Assembly (NCBI RefSeq): GCF_029784155.1
Contig: NC_073693.1
Span: forward strand, 287,590,875-287,654,874
Reading direction: 5' to 3'
Source: Uranotaenia lowii
Taxonomy: Eukaryota; Arthropoda; Insecta; Diptera; Culicidae
Length of the DNA: 64,000 nt
In this document: positions 46,695 to 59,124 of the stretch, one piece after another
How the letters are laid out: every line of letters begins with the position of its first letter
Numbering within the stretch: the first letter of the stretch is position 1
Notes under the pieces: generated by a model
Databases searched by the model: none
What the model was told of the DNA's origin: nothing
What the model saw: only the letters and a program-made list of their open reading frames with translations
Made by a program: the position numbers and the translations under genes

Positions 46695-46926
46695 TATCAC
46701 TGGTACTTTTTATTCGGTTTTTACTTATTGACTTTTTTCGGTGAGTGAAACAACTTTTTTTTTTAATTTTTAAATTAACGAAACGTTTCGGGTTACTCTG
46801 GGGGACATCTGACGATGGGTAAAGAAAAGTAACACAAAACGCTACGTAAATAAAAAAAAAGTTTTTTCACTCACCGAAAGTCACCGAAAATCAACACGTA
46901 AAAACCGTATAAAATAAAGGAAGTGA
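46695..46926. repeat. Hairpin-forming inverted repeat, arms about 70 bp
   Basis: The left arm (CGGTTTTTACTTATTGAC, TTTCGGTGAGTGAAACAAC) pairs with the right arm (GTTTTTTCACTCACCGAAAG, then AATCAACACGTAAAAACCG). The loop is about 80 bp and contains ACGAAACGTTTCG, itself palindromic. It is probably a small fold-back MITE. No target duplication is clear. Confidence 0.65.
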
Positions 46927-47769
46927 AATTCTGTCCAGTCAAAAGTATCTTTTATTGCACTCTTAGCAATAAACTGAACCCGACTATTTTAAAACGGTAT
47001 TAGTTAAATATGTCGGGTTCATATACGATTAAGCCTTTTCGAAAAAGGGGCACTTGAATATTTGATTTGTAACTTTTGAATGGCACAATAGATGGCACTG
47101 TTTCAAGTCAATTTTCAACGAATTTTTTGGATGTCAGCATTTAGTATTATATACACTTTTTTGAAAATTTTTTTTTTTAGCTTGTACAACTGTTCTCTGT
47201 GATTTTACCAAGATGGTCAAAATTTTAAAGGTTTTGCGAACAATATGAACTATTTCAAATTTGCCTTGTTTTTCAAACATAGATTTTCGTTTTGAAAAAT
47301 ATTTTATCCATGCATTTCATTTTTTTTTTCTCAAAAATTTAACCTTTTTCTAAATTCTTTTTGATGCCTACTTACTTGAATGATGTCCTGACGAAGATTT
47401 GATTTTCATATGTTTTTTTTACAATACACACGCACGACGCACATGTGTGAGCTTCAATTGCTGTTTTTTTTTCAAAAAACGAAGGTAAAATTGAACCATT
47501 TACAACTACAACTTTAATGATCGGCTTTGGAAAAACTTCTTTAGAAGTTTACATCCAAGTTTTTATCCTGTCTCCAAGAAGGTCTACAATCAGCAACACT
47601 AATCCATCGGCCCTGGTGTAAAACTCGCTAATGATCAAACTTTCCGAAACAAAAATCAAATCACGAACCATCGGCGACGGACGCGTGAACCCATCAATAC
47701 ATTTTGATTTTGATTTTGTTTATTCTCACTGCTCAATTTTACAGAATCAACTTGCGAAAAACTGAAACA

Positions 47770-48705
47770 AAATGAAACACACGCTAGAATTACATTAGTG
47801 GCAAAAAAATGGAAGGAAGAAACTACCTTCTGCGATCACCGATAGTTTCCTTTTTTTGTCTTTTTCAAGTTTTCAAGAGTGTTGTGTTGCCTTTTTTTTA
47901 AACACACTACAAGACGCCGGGCGACGAGCGCTATTACTGGAAACTTATTGTCGAATAAATATTTATGGCTTGAAAAGAAAATGAAAAAGTTTTTCGATGC
48001 TTCCACTTCCATCCATTCGGATTTACCGCCTCGCCTTTTGCTGGTTCTGGAAAATCTTCCAAAACATTTCATCCTTTCCATTGGAACCGATCCCTTTCCT
48101 CGGTTTTCCGCTTCCAACCCTCGATATTTTGGCGAAAGAAGTAAAATTCACGAAAAACCTCTAAACATGGAAGGAAAGAACGACTCGTTGCTATCTGTTT
48201 ATAATTTTTGCCAAAAGCATCGAGTTCCTGAAGCAGCTTTTGTCTTTTGCATTTTCTTCCTCCCTAAAAAGTTGCCGCGACGCGTTCAATAAATGGGGGG
48301 TTGTTTATAAACAACGTCGTAGAATGGTTCTGGTTCTGAGAATGGCAGATAAGAAATGAATGAAAAAAGTACAAAAAAAGTAAAACGGAAGCATCCCAGT
48401 AACTTATCGTTAGTTGTTACTGGAGTAAGTGATGGTTGATAATATTTTCTGCTGCGCTTATTCAAAAGCATCAATGGAACGTTTCACGAACGGAAGGCTT
48501 GGTGGAAAGCGGAAGATCTCGTAAGCAAACATTTTACAGATGCTGACTGAGGGTGTTTGATAAGACTCTTCTCGCCTGACGGAGCATCTTGGATCTCGCT
48601 TGCATCTTCAACATTCGGTATCGTGAAATCTCAATAATGATTTTCTCGTTGCGCACTTCCTCGGTTCACTTACGCTAATGATTTATTTATAAACACTTTA
48701 AAATC
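47770..48705. other. Conserved paralogous segment of copy B (pair of 28800-29740)
   Basis: Same content and order as the copy A segment, including the 16-bp palindrome at 48300-48315 and the block TGCTGACTGAGGGTGTTTGA. Frames of 93 codons (minus) and 137 codons (plus, GTG start) mirror those in copy A but accumulate mainly amino-acid-changing differences. Confidence 0.5.
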
Positions 48706-49133
48706 TGCACTAACTTCAGACGGTACTCACGTTAGCTTAAAAACTCCTCTTGAATTATTTTTGTGAATTGTGCCAAAAGCTGAATCTACATATAAGGCCT
48801 TCAAACTTATTAGACTGATTGAAAGTTTAGTAAATGGTTTATATTGAGAATTTTTCGATTAAGATTTTTCGATCCTAAGGAAAAAGCTTATCAAAATTTG
48901 AGTGTATTTTTCGCCTAAATGCCATATAGATTGCATAATTTTGTATGTAATAAATATTCAAAATATGGTACTCTAAATGTCTTCGGCTAACCGGAAAAAG
49001 TATCAAATTAAAACTTATCTTTTGAGGTAGAAGAATCGATTAAAAAAATCCACAATATTTGTTAATAATATCGATCTTTCAAACATCAGTTTTAGATCAA
49101 CCAACTTCATAATAAAAGGTGTTAAACACTTAA

Positions 49134-49292
49134 AGTATTTCATTTCATGTTTTTTTTAATTTTCCCTTAAAAATCATTTTAAACAGTCGGAAATGATGTG
49201 TACATTAAGAAAAAAAATTAAAATAAAATACACATATTCCACATTTTCCGTACATTAATTTTTGCAAATATGTTACTTTATGAAACGAAGGG
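49134..49292. mobile_element. piggyBac-type MITE, inverted second copy
   Basis: The right end ATGAAACGAAGGG is followed by TTAA (49293-49296). The left end is degenerate (AGTATTTCATTTCATG after TTAA at 49130-49133). The interior is the reverse complement of 21306-21460 with scattered changes. It lies in a segment (about 48840-49320) that copy A lacks. Confidence 0.75.
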
Positions 49293-49519
49293 TTAAGATT
49301 AGACGGCCTCTAAATAATGTGATAAAACTTTTGGATTAACAATTTTAATAAAGACTGTTGAAAAGTTTTTGTAATATCTTGAATTATTTTTATTACTATA
49401 AATTTGAAGTACATACATACAATCTTAATCTTTTGAATAATTTCTAGAATGGCGAGTATTCGAAACAATTTTCCATCATTTTATTTTATTTCATCGATGT
49501 TCGAAACAAAAATCGTCAA

Positions 49520-51135
49520 AGAATATTTGCAAAAAAAATGCAAAACTTTGTTTTGTGAATAACTTTTGAATGCATGGATAAAAATATGATGAAATTTTTA
49601 ATGCTACAATCTAGCAATCTAATGTTTACATGTGTAAAGTTTTGTGGCGTCAAATGAAGAATCGACTTTGGTTTAAAGCGGCATGTGCGCTATCTATATT
49701 TCACACTATGAACGAAGTTATGACAAGTTTAGCACATTGTTCTCCTTCTGCAAAATACAATATCGCTGACTTATTATCACTCCTTTACAGTTTCATAATG
49801 ACACGAATCGAAATTGACAAAACTAGACATCCAGACTTGTCAACGAAAAATTTTTAGCTGCAGAACTGCCAGGTTCCCGAAAAAATAGTTGTAGATTTTT
49901 ATTTTTTCAAAATTTAACCCCGCTGCACAGTGGTTCAAATCCCCAAAAAGCTGGAAAATAGTTTAATTTTCAAGTCAGTGACAACCAAAATATTTATAAA
50001 GGATTTAAATCTCCAATATTCGAAGAAAATTTTGATGTATTTAGATAATTTTTAAAGACCTTTTAAGCATCTTTCCTGGAACAAACTTGAACGATAACTT
50101 AAACGAAGTAATAAAAAAGGATTTTTTTTTATTTTTAACGCCAAACAATTAAAAAAAGCATCTTTATCTTAAATTTTTTTTAAAAAGATCTTGACTGAAA
50201 TGATCTATTATAATGTATTCTCCAGTTTCAACATGAAAAACATCGAGGCAAACATAAAAATTACCCTGCCGATCGCCACGCTGAATTATATACCGTTTGA
50301 TGGGAAAAAGTCTTAAAAAAACTATCTTGAAATCAGTTGTTACATTTTGATATACTTTTAATTCAAAAATGATTTTTTTTTAAGTATTTATAGAGAGTTA
50401 ATCAAGTATGGTTTGCTTTTGCAACTGTCCTAGAGAAATTTTGTGAATTAAGAATTGTGGAAATTCTAGCAAATATTGAAAAAAAAGTCAATTTCATATT
50501 CTTCAACTTTTCAAAAGGAATCTTTATTAAAAAAAGCTTTTTTAATAATTTTTGAAAACTTTTTTTTTAATTGGACTACTGTGCGCTGGCTTTCCATTTG
50601 TTTAGCGCAAGGTTTGATCCCCCCATTTTGTTTATTTTATCGGTAGATAACTTTTCAACTAGCCAACATAGAATGTGATCTGTGTTTTTTTTTAGTCTTT
50701 TAGACTAGCCAGACAGAAAAACATGTGATGTTTTACCACTTCTACAATCGAAATGTTCAGATTGCTCTAGATTAAACTTTCAAAGGTTGATGCACATTTT
50801 ATACTTTTATGAAGTCAATCAATCTTACTGTTATTCAAATTTTAGGTAACCGTTACATTCCCTAGGACTCTTAAAGTGATTTAAAACAAGAACTTTGGAC
50901 GAATAGTTGGATTTGAGCTGTTTTGAAATCTTTCAAAGGCACATTCCTGGGCTGTGAACATATTCAATGCTATCTTTCTCAAAATACCACATCACAAATC
51001 GTCATAAAATTTTGCACATTCTTACAAAACATTAGTAGGGATTCCCCGGAACTTTCAACAACTAACGTCCATGCATTCAAAAGTTATTCACCAAACAAAG
51101 CGTTGCATTTTTTTTTGAATACATTCCTTAGAAAG
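49520..51135 (+). mobile_element. Fold-back element with long inverted repeats (copy B)
   Basis: Paralogue of 30045-31215. The left arm (49530-49650: CAAAACTTTGTTTTGTGAAT, AACTTTTGAATGCATGG) faces the right arm (about 50980-51135: CATGCATTCAAAAGTTATTC, CCAAACAAAGCGTTGCATT). It is longer than the copy A version by about 450 bp, with extra AT-rich interior. Confidence 0.65.
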
Positions 51136-53104
51136 TAGTATTAGGTACTTAACGTAATTTTTAAAGAAGTTTTTTTTGTGAAAAATAATTTGACTGTCAA
51201 AATTAGTAATTTACGTATTTCCTAATATTGTGATTTTTTAATAATATAATATTTCGCTATCATATGAATTTTCCTTTTGAAATTTGAAGATTTGTGTGAA
51301 GTTTTAAAATGTTTCTATTAATTTTTTCTTGGCTTATGAATTTTGGACCTTTGGAATATGGACGGAAATTTATATTTATTTCTCTTTATCTTCCAACTTT
51401 GGGTTCAGTTTTTAGCTTTCACATATGAATTCCGATAGCAAAAATTTAGAGAGAAATGTTCATATCTAATATTAATATTCTTTACAACTCTAACTTGTTA
51501 GTTTTTATGACGAACAAGCAGGTTGCTGATCCTTAATTTGAAGTGATGAAACAAACAATTCAAATATAGTACATTAGATATCGATCAAATTTATCTAAAA
51601 TATTCTTGGTACTCTTTCAGAAGTTTTAAATATTTGAAAACCTTTTATAATGACTAACGTCTTCGATGGCTTACTCTTGTCAAAAAAAGGTTTAAAAATT
51701 TGATTCAAAATGACGAATATTTTTGGTGAATTTGAAATGTGAAAAAAACGCGATTCTCTTATTACAAAATGAATGCTTATAAATTCAACACAACAAATGT
51801 ACTTCTCAAAAGAGTTTAATAAAGGACTATTGTAGAAGAGAAAATGAAAAATTTCTGGAAATCTTGGGGTTCCGAATCAAAATAAGTCGTGTATACGGTT
51901 CCAATTAAAAAAAAAAGAATCATAGCATAAAATTGAAACTAAATTACGAAACATAAAGTTTTGTTTGAACAGCTGTTTAAATACAGTCAAGCAGCTTTAC
52001 AAAAAAAATTAACCAAAGTTTAATATTTCTAAAAAATACCAGATTAGGAATAGATAAAAGGAAAATTCAAATTGCAATTTTTAAATTGTTTATCCTATTC
52101 TGGATTCGAAACTCCAAACCACATTATTAAAATGTAAAAAAAAAGATTGGACAGCAAGAGAAATCTCTTAGATAAAAAAGATTGAATAAAGTAATTGTTT
52201 TGAGTTTTCACCAAATTTTCTTAAATATGAATTTATCTTACCAAAGGTGTATTTTTATTACTAAACAATATTTTCCTTGTTGGCTGAATCGAATTCACGA
52301 ACTTGAAATACTTTCGCAATTTTTATTTTAATAAAAAAAAACAGGTTTTGAACTATCAAAGTATGCAAAAACATATGACTCATTCAAGCGACTTCTTTTA
52401 GTGACGCCACAATGTTTGCAAAACAGTTTGTGGGAAAATTTAATGTTAATTTTACGGTTTATTAAGAACAATGAAAAAAAATATATACTTCTAAGTTCAA
52501 ACTCGAAAGAACTTTTATTGAACGAATCGATATCGAAATATTAGAAATAGAAATCGTGGCGTCACAACGCGCCACTTTTTCCACTTTTCTTTTTTTTTAC
52601 GAAACCGTACTTTTCTGCTCTTTATACGACCAAACTTTATGATAATTTCAGAAAAGTTTCAATTTGTTTCAACCAACGAGTTGGAAATATCAAGTAAGGA
52701 CAGTTTTATTTTCAAAATAATTTTATAAAAAAAACTGTATGAAAGACTTATGAATTTGTTTGAACGAAATGTTAATCTATAAAATGTACTATGTTTAAAA
52801 ATTTTTAATCACATTCCACACAGTGTCCAGATAAAAAATTTAGTACTGAACGTTTCCTGCCTTTTTTCTGGCTGGAAATCGAGGCCAAAACTAACTGCGT
52901 ATGAAGAACTTGATCTAACTATGATTATGATTTTAATTAAAATCACAGATAACTATCTGCTTCATGATTCACAAAGATTTTTTTTTCGCTCAAAAAATTT
53001 GAAAAGATCTGAAAGCTTCGACAATATGTGACGTTTCAATTAATTACGAATCACGAATTACGAAACAATGGAATTTTCGTGACATCACAGCGCTTAAAAA
53101 TTGA

Positions 53105-53955
53105 TACCTTCGGTTGCGTTAAAAATAATGAATTCGCTTGAAGCAGTGCACTCGCTTCCAACTTTGACCAGATACCATGTCTGCTTGGGTTGATATTTTT
53201 TCATAAAATTATCACAAAACTCAGTCCAATTGTCTAAATAACCCTCCACAAAATTTGAAAACTGTACTGTGACAGAAAAAAGGGTAAAACTATTCTCGTG
53301 AAAAAGGGAAATTTGAGATTGCATCACAGATTTCTATGTATTTTTGACGATTTTCAATGAAAAAACTTGAAATTTGGCCAACAGATGTGAAAATGTTTGA
53401 TCTAGTACCTGGCCGAGTTTTATCAAAATCGATTGACGCGATCGAAAAAGGGACCGGTTTAAAAATGAGATTCATTATCGCTCAACAGGCGATTTCATTC
53501 TTCTTTTGGACGGATGTTTTTATGGAAAATATCGTCATGAATGTGGTTTGTGGAAAATATCGACATCATATTTAATATTTTCAACCAACGCAGGAATGAA
53601 GTTTCAATAAATTTTCTACATTTTATGTGAGAAATTTTAAAATTGTGAAAGAAAAATCCAATAAAAAAATGATAACGATATCATTCATACAAACATCCGT
53701 TTAAAAAAGAGCACAATCGCTTGTTGGACAGTAAAAAGAATTTTCAATGAAACTCGTCAAAACTACAGCGAAGCAATCTCAAATTTCCCTTTTCCTCGAA
53801 AATAGCTGTATCTTTTTCTAGACATAGTACAGTCTTCAAATTTTGTGGAGTGATAAAATAATATCCCAGACAGAAAAGGCAGCAGGTCAAAGTTTAAGGC
53901 GAATGCGCTGCTTCACGCGATTTTACTCTTTTCTGAATGCAACTGTACATTACCG
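53105..53955. mobile_element. Inverted-repeat element, about 0.85 kb, arms about 220 bp
   Basis: The left arm (53130-53365: GAAGCAGTGCACTCGC, CCACAAAATTTGAAAACTG, AAAGGGAAATTTGAGATTGC) is matched by the complement in the right arm (53735-53950: GCAATCTCAAATTTCCCTTT, CAAATTTTGTGGAGTGA, GCGCTGCTTCACGCG). The interior holds a 72-codon open frame without a recognised domain. It is probably another MITE. Confidence 0.65.
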
Positions 53956-55484
53956 ATTCTAGAGCGTAAACAAAAAGCAATTTTTAATCTCTTTTTTTTA
54001 GCTTAAAAGATGACTTATAATATGTAAACGTGCTGTTTATTGATCAATTTTTGACTGACATTGCCAATCGAAAAATCTACGAAAATCAACCAGTCGTTAA
54101 ACAAATTTATTGAAAGATGACTTCTTTTATCAACATTTCACAATAAAAATAAAAAATTTCGACATAACTGGTTTTACGACAATGTAATATTTCAAATCAC
54201 AAATAATTGTTTTAATCAATTTACTTTAATTTTAAAAATTTCAACGGTAGACCTCTTAAACCTTTGATAAAGGTAACTGTACATCTTTTGGTTGAAAAAA
54301 AAGCTCAATAAATAGCCTTTCTGATGGCGTGCAAATTGTTTTTGAACAATGAAAAGTAAAAATCGGTTCTCCAGCTGAGCGATGCGTAGAATGGATCATT
54401 GTTTAATCATTTCTTCAAGTATATATGTACTGCTTGAACATTGAGTTCTTGTAATATATTTTTGATAACCCTTGAAGTAATTAAGTTATCTTCTTATTTT
54501 GCACGATTTTTATCTGATTCGCAAAATAAAACGAAATTATCATAAACATCGTAAATGAAGATTTAATAATAATGCCGGAACAAATATCGAATCCTTCTTT
54601 TGTCACTTGGAGTTGGAACATCGTGAGGGAGGGATAATAAAAAATAATGCGATAAAATTTTCAAATAAATTGCACGAAAGCATGTATGCAACAAAATTGC
54701 AAACAATATCATTGCACCAAAACGTATAAATCACGTAAATTTTTATCGAAAAATTCAATGAAATCAAGAACATGAAAAAAGAAATAACGCACGTCCTCCA
54801 AAATTTGTTTTTGGGTATTGTAATCTTTAGAATATTTGATTTTTTTGTTCGAAATTTCATGAAATAATTCAAATTTTATTTATTCCTCCCTTTGGTTTTT
54901 TTTTTTAATTTGGAAGGGTATTGACAAAAGAAGATATTGATATTTGTTCCAGCCTTATTGAAAAAAAATCAGTTTAAAAAGTTTCCACAAAAATAACAAA
55001 TTAAAAACACGGTTTTAATCTGAAACAAAATTCTTTTACACTTTCTCTCCATTTTTGTAAATTTTGAAAATCCTTCCATGAAAACAGGTGTTTAGAGAAT
55101 ATCTTTGATAGGTTTTCTATTCAAAGTGATTTACTAGCCAGAAGTTGTATAGTTTCTTGTGTATTCTTGCTTAAAGAATTTTTTTCTACATGTTTATTTA
55201 TGCAAAGAAAAAAAAAAGAATAGAAAGTAGGGGATATTCGTTCAAATTCTGTTTTTCATAACTGCAATTCTTTAAAAAAAAACAAGTTTATGCCGGAAGT
55301 TGCAAATAGTCTGTTGAATGAAATCCACATTGAAAATGATCAATCACAAAGAAAAGTCTGAAGGAAATATTTTTTTAGAATCTCCACACCCTAGCATCAG
55401 TTTTGGTCAAAACAGTAACATGTAGTCCAAGCTCAAAGTAAAATCTAAAAAGATTTTTGAAATCATGAGTCTTAACTGTATTTG

Positions 55485-55600
55485 GCGAGCGTGGGGTGCC
55501 AGAGAAATTGGAGAACGGTCGCCATGGATCGAGTGAATTTTAGGAATTTTGTTCGTCAAGTTATGTCGTGAGATGAAATACTATGTAAATAAATAAATAA
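55485..55600 (+). mobile_element. 116-bp RTE 3'-end insertion, 12-bp target duplication
   Basis: TAACTGTATTTG occurs at 55473-55484 and 55601-55612, flanking a short stretch that matches the end of the RTE fragment at 21802-22829 (its last about 24 codons, stop, and TAAATAAATAAATAA tail). It keeps an unshifted end (NWRTVAMDRVNF), unlike the longer copy. Copy A near 35436-35447 has one uninterrupted CAACTGTATTTG, the empty site. Confidence 0.92.
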
Positions 55601-55620
55601 TAACTGTATTTGATCATGAT

Positions 55621-56109
55621 TAAGCTTGCCAGATTGCTCGGATTTATCCGGGTTTGCCCGGATATTTGATGCAAAGTTTAGAGAAAGTCCGGTCCGGCCC
55701 GGTTGCCCGGATATCGTGAAAAAGTCCGGATATTGCCCAGATTTTTAAACAATTTCCACAAAGAAACCAAAAAAAAAATCAAAGTTTTTGAGTAAGTTTC
55801 AGCAAAATCGATTAACGGTATGGAAATTTTCAACGGTTGTTTCAAATAATTTCGCTGATTTACTTTTATAAACCTTTAAATACTTAAGAGTTCCAAAAAC
55901 TTTTTGGAAGTCTACAATTGCATTAATAAAATATTAATTTAATTTTTTTTTTGCATTTTTTCTTTGCTTTTATACATAATAACACCTAAATTTTGCCCAG
56001 TTTTTGGATTTGAAAAATTGAAATCCATGCCCGGATTTTGCCAGGTTTTTTGAAAAATGCCCGGAATTGCTAGGCCCGGATGGGAGTGGAAAAAATTCTG
56101 GCAACCTTA
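55621..56109. mobile_element. hAT MITE, CCGGGC family, 489 bp
   Basis: The ends are TAAGCTTGCCAGATT and, complemented at the right, TAAGGTTGCCAGAATT. Flanks 55613-55620 and 56110-56117 are both ATCATGAT. The sites of 8 bp and the YARNG-type start fit hAT. The interior has CCCGG-rich ends (TTGCCCGGATAT, ATGCCCGGATTTTGCC) and an AT-rich centre without coding capacity. The matching place in copy A (35448-35458, ATTATGATTAA) has no insertion. Confidence 0.92.
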
Positions 56110-56134
56110 ATCATGATGTATTACAAGAAACAAT

Positions 56135-57170
56135 AGCGTTTTGTGACAGAAAAAAATTATTTTCGTAATTAATGGATTCAACTGTCAAAAGTTATACTCA
56201 TTCTTTGAATAATTCAAAACAAAGCATCACCATTACTGAAAGTGGTCAAAAAAGGTCCATCAGCTTTCGTTTGTACAGCAACTGTCACCGGCATTGATTT
56301 TAAAATCCATACAAAGCTGTACTTTTGCTACTGGAAAGTTTGTCAACTTGGAAAATTTACTTGAACCATAAAATTTCCGCATCATTAAAATTGGTCCGAT
56401 TTATTTTTTTTTCCACTCTTTTGTGGTTAAAAGCCAGCTTTGAAATCTGATATGACATTTGAGCATGCAATTTAAAGAATTTATATTGACGTTTTTTATG
56501 GTCGGTTCTCCCAGTCGTAATCGAACGTCACCATCATCGATTGGCATCGATGAAGATAACGCCAAAGTTGCGTGCTTCAGATGGAAACTTTTCACGGGGA
56601 GGTTTCTTGCCTGCTCCATAGATTCTCATTTCCATTCGAAACCACCAGCAACACCGCCCAATTCAAATGGCCACCAAAAACCCTAGCCGAAAAAAAAACT
56701 CTACATTTGGTAGAAAAGTTGTGGAAACCGGGGTCCGCGCAAAATTATGATGCCCTATTTGCCAATTCGGCACCAACTTCCGGGCTAAGTCCCTTTCTTT
56801 CCACCAATATCGTCTCGCAGCAATAAATGGTCCAGGTATTGTTGAAGGCAAAATGGTGCTTGGTGATCTTTTTGTCTGTTCGGCATTGGAACAGAAGTTG
56901 TGAGTGGAAACAGTCGTTTATTTTCCCGAAACGAGCAACTTTTGCAAGAGAGGGGATTGGTATCGTTTGTGGCTGCTGTTGAATTGAAGTTTTCCCCCCA
57001 TTTGGTTCTCCTTCTTCTTACATCGTTTCTACTCCTTTCTTCGAAATAATAGGGAAACCTTTTAGAAACCGTCTCTTCCTTGAGAAAATCGAGGGGAGGA
57101 GAGGGGAGGAAGCTTTTCTCAATTGTAAGGATTAATGGCCGGCACCGCCATACATCAAGTAGTTCACCCC
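56135..57170 (+). repeat. Block apparently identical to 35473-36508
   Basis: Partner of the copy A segment that ends at the gap. Here the sequence continues beyond 57170 (CAGACCCCATTGACTTGAC), extending a 158-codon minus-strand frame (56785-57261) that I do not recognise. That frame is not supported by any domain. Confidence 0.8.
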
Positions 57171-57810
57171 CAGACCCCATTGACTTGACTTTGGGACCAC
57201 CCTCAGCAGTGATGTTCGAGATGCAATGATGCGGGACCAAAAACTGTCTAATAATGGCCATAATTTACCATTAGCGAAGGATTTGCCAATGATTTGTATT
57301 GGAGTTCGAATGGGAGGAGTGGAAGAAAACTTCCCTTTCGTCTGCTTCTGGTTTGATTTTCAATGGAATGGTTACGGGGGTTAAAGAGTGAAGTGAACTC
57401 TGAACTCGATTTCCCATCTTATTATTTCTTTTGAAAGGATTCAAACAATCATTGAAGCTGTTTTGAACAAATTAATGTAATGTCAATTAGGGAACACTCA
57501 ACAAATGATTTATCGATTTTTAATTTGAGGATTGATGTTCAAACAAAAGTAGTCTAGCCAAGGACATTGCGCTCATTTTAATTTGGGAGCATTGAAAAGG
57601 GAATTTGAATGTTTATTTGAGGCAGTCATACAATCTCTAAAGATTTTGTCTTAATTGCAAAACTGTCATTGGAACATTTAGGGCTTGGCAGCTTTAGTCG
57701 TCTTAAGTTCAAAGTTTAAGGTGAACAATGATCATACATAATTGGGGCAATCACAAACGCATATATTTAAAAAAAATCATTCGTTTGATCGAAAAACGTT
57801 CTATAAAGGA
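57171..57810. other. Non-coding DNA, nothing recognised
   Basis: Single-copy in this window and moderately AT-rich. No domain, repeat or RNA gene is visible. Confidence 0.4.
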
Positions 57811-57814
57811 TATG

Positions 57815-58050
57815 CCAGGGGCTTTGGCGTAGTGATTGGAGTTCTAGTCGAATACGCAAATGTTCACGAGATCAAATCTCGGTCATGGCATACAAAGTTG
57901 ACTAAACTAGTTAGTTTTGCAGTTCTTTTTCTATCGCAGAACAAAGCCGACTCATATGGGTTGTTCCTTATGAACTTCCTAGTATTTCTGTCATAAGTGA
58001 GATCTTTTGAACTTATAGGTGTTTTGCGCAATAAGTTGTTGAAATAAAAT
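57815..58050 (+). mobile_element. tRNA-derived SINE (first)
   Basis: The head CAGGGGCTTTGGCGTAGTGA resembles a tRNA start with a pol III A box (TGGCGTAGTGATTGG, 57825-57839). About 40 bases on, CGAGATCAAATCTCGG (57867-57882) matches a degenerate B box and T stem. A body of about 150 bp follows, ending near GTTGAAATAAAATATTAAC. No terminal poly-A or certain target duplication was fixed. An 84-codon frame across it is incidental. Confidence 0.55.
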
Positions 58051-58079
58051 ATTAACACAGGGGATTAACATAAGGAATT

Positions 58080-58510
58080 TTTTCCACGCGAATCCGGACC
58101 GGGAAAATCCGAGCTTTGTATATAAAAACCTGGGTTTTTTCCAAGTTGCCACGAATTGTTTTTTTTTATTTTTTACCAAAAATTCGGGCAAATTTGGTCA
58201 GTTCAATGAAAATCAATAAGAAGAACAATTGAAAAAAAATTATCATCAAAAGTACTAAGCAGATTTTTCATCGCATCTAAGGCTTCCGAAATATCGTTAA
58301 GAATTATTTTATAACAACTTTCTCAAAAAAATTGTTTTTGGACACAAAAATTGAAAATTAACATAATTTAATTCGAGTTTATTTTTATTGGATTTTCCAA
58401 ATAAATTGAATAAAGTCGGGCAAAATCTTGGTTCTTTTCAACAAAATTCAAGCAACCGGGCCGGACCATACTTTTACTAAATTTTGAAACAAATACCCGG
58501 GGAAGTCCGC
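58080..58510. mobile_element. CCGGGC hAT-MITE family, decayed copy
   Basis: It has GAATCCGGACCGGGAAAATC at the left, TTCGGGCAAATTTGGTC, then AAAGTCGGGCAAAATCTTGG, GCAACCGGGCCGGACCATAC and ACCCGGGGAAGTCCG at the right. The sequence style and order match 62967-63447 in opposite orientation, but the TAAGGTTGCCAG ends are not preserved. Bases 58511-59120 hold nothing recognised. Confidence 0.55.
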
Positions 58511-59124
58511 AAAAACCAGAGAAATATGGAAAGCTAAGATTCTTATATTTGGTGCCAATATTTTATTGATCGATTTTTTTTGGCGTCTATATTACTATTA
58601 TTCATCAAATTAACTCTATCACTTCTAGTTGTGGTGATATGGTGTGTTGAAATATCAAAATTGATCAGTTTTGAGTGGAAGTGGTCTTCGAAAACTATTA
58701 AACTTTTGAACCTAAATGAAAACTAAACATTGATTTTGAGACTATTTATTATTGTTGATTATCCCTTATCCAATATTGAGTGTCAATATTGGAAGTTTGG
58801 CGGCTTGTTACTTCATTCGAGTGCATCGAAATAAAAAAATCTTGGTAGACCCTCAATAAATTCCTAAAATCTTTAATTTTACAACATTACTTTTTTTATG
58901 AACGCTCCCTGAAGGCCCAGGAAAAAAACTCTCTTACCAAACCATGAGTGTCTATTTGACATTCCTCGCTTAAAACAGCAATATTTTTCTCTATTAACAA
59001 CCAATTTGTACAAAATGTATAGTTATGGAAACCTCGTAATATTACTCAAATATGTATTCAAGACAATGTTCACCTAGACACTTCAGTTTTCCATTATTCA
59101 ACGTCTGGAAACAGGTTTGAAATA

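Larger units (their letters stand above)
37024..57170 (+). repeat. Tandem segmental duplication, copy B
   Basis: Second copy of the region 23256-36508 in direct orientation, about 20.1 kb against 13.2 kb because of extra insertions, chiefly the BEL element. The left homology edge is a few bases after the gap (GCAAATCACTCA near 37041, matching 23280), so the true boundary may lie in the gap. Stretches without an assigned element (37100-37430, 39200-40400, 45360-46690, 51150-53090, 53960-54860) are AT-rich non-coding DNA. The 149-codon frame at 45980-46429 has no ATG start or recognised domain. Confidence 0.8.

Noticed and set aside
56785..57261. 158-codon minus-strand frame crossing the end of copy B
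   Set aside because: No domain or ATG-context support was seen, and overlapping plus-strand frames of comparable length exist.
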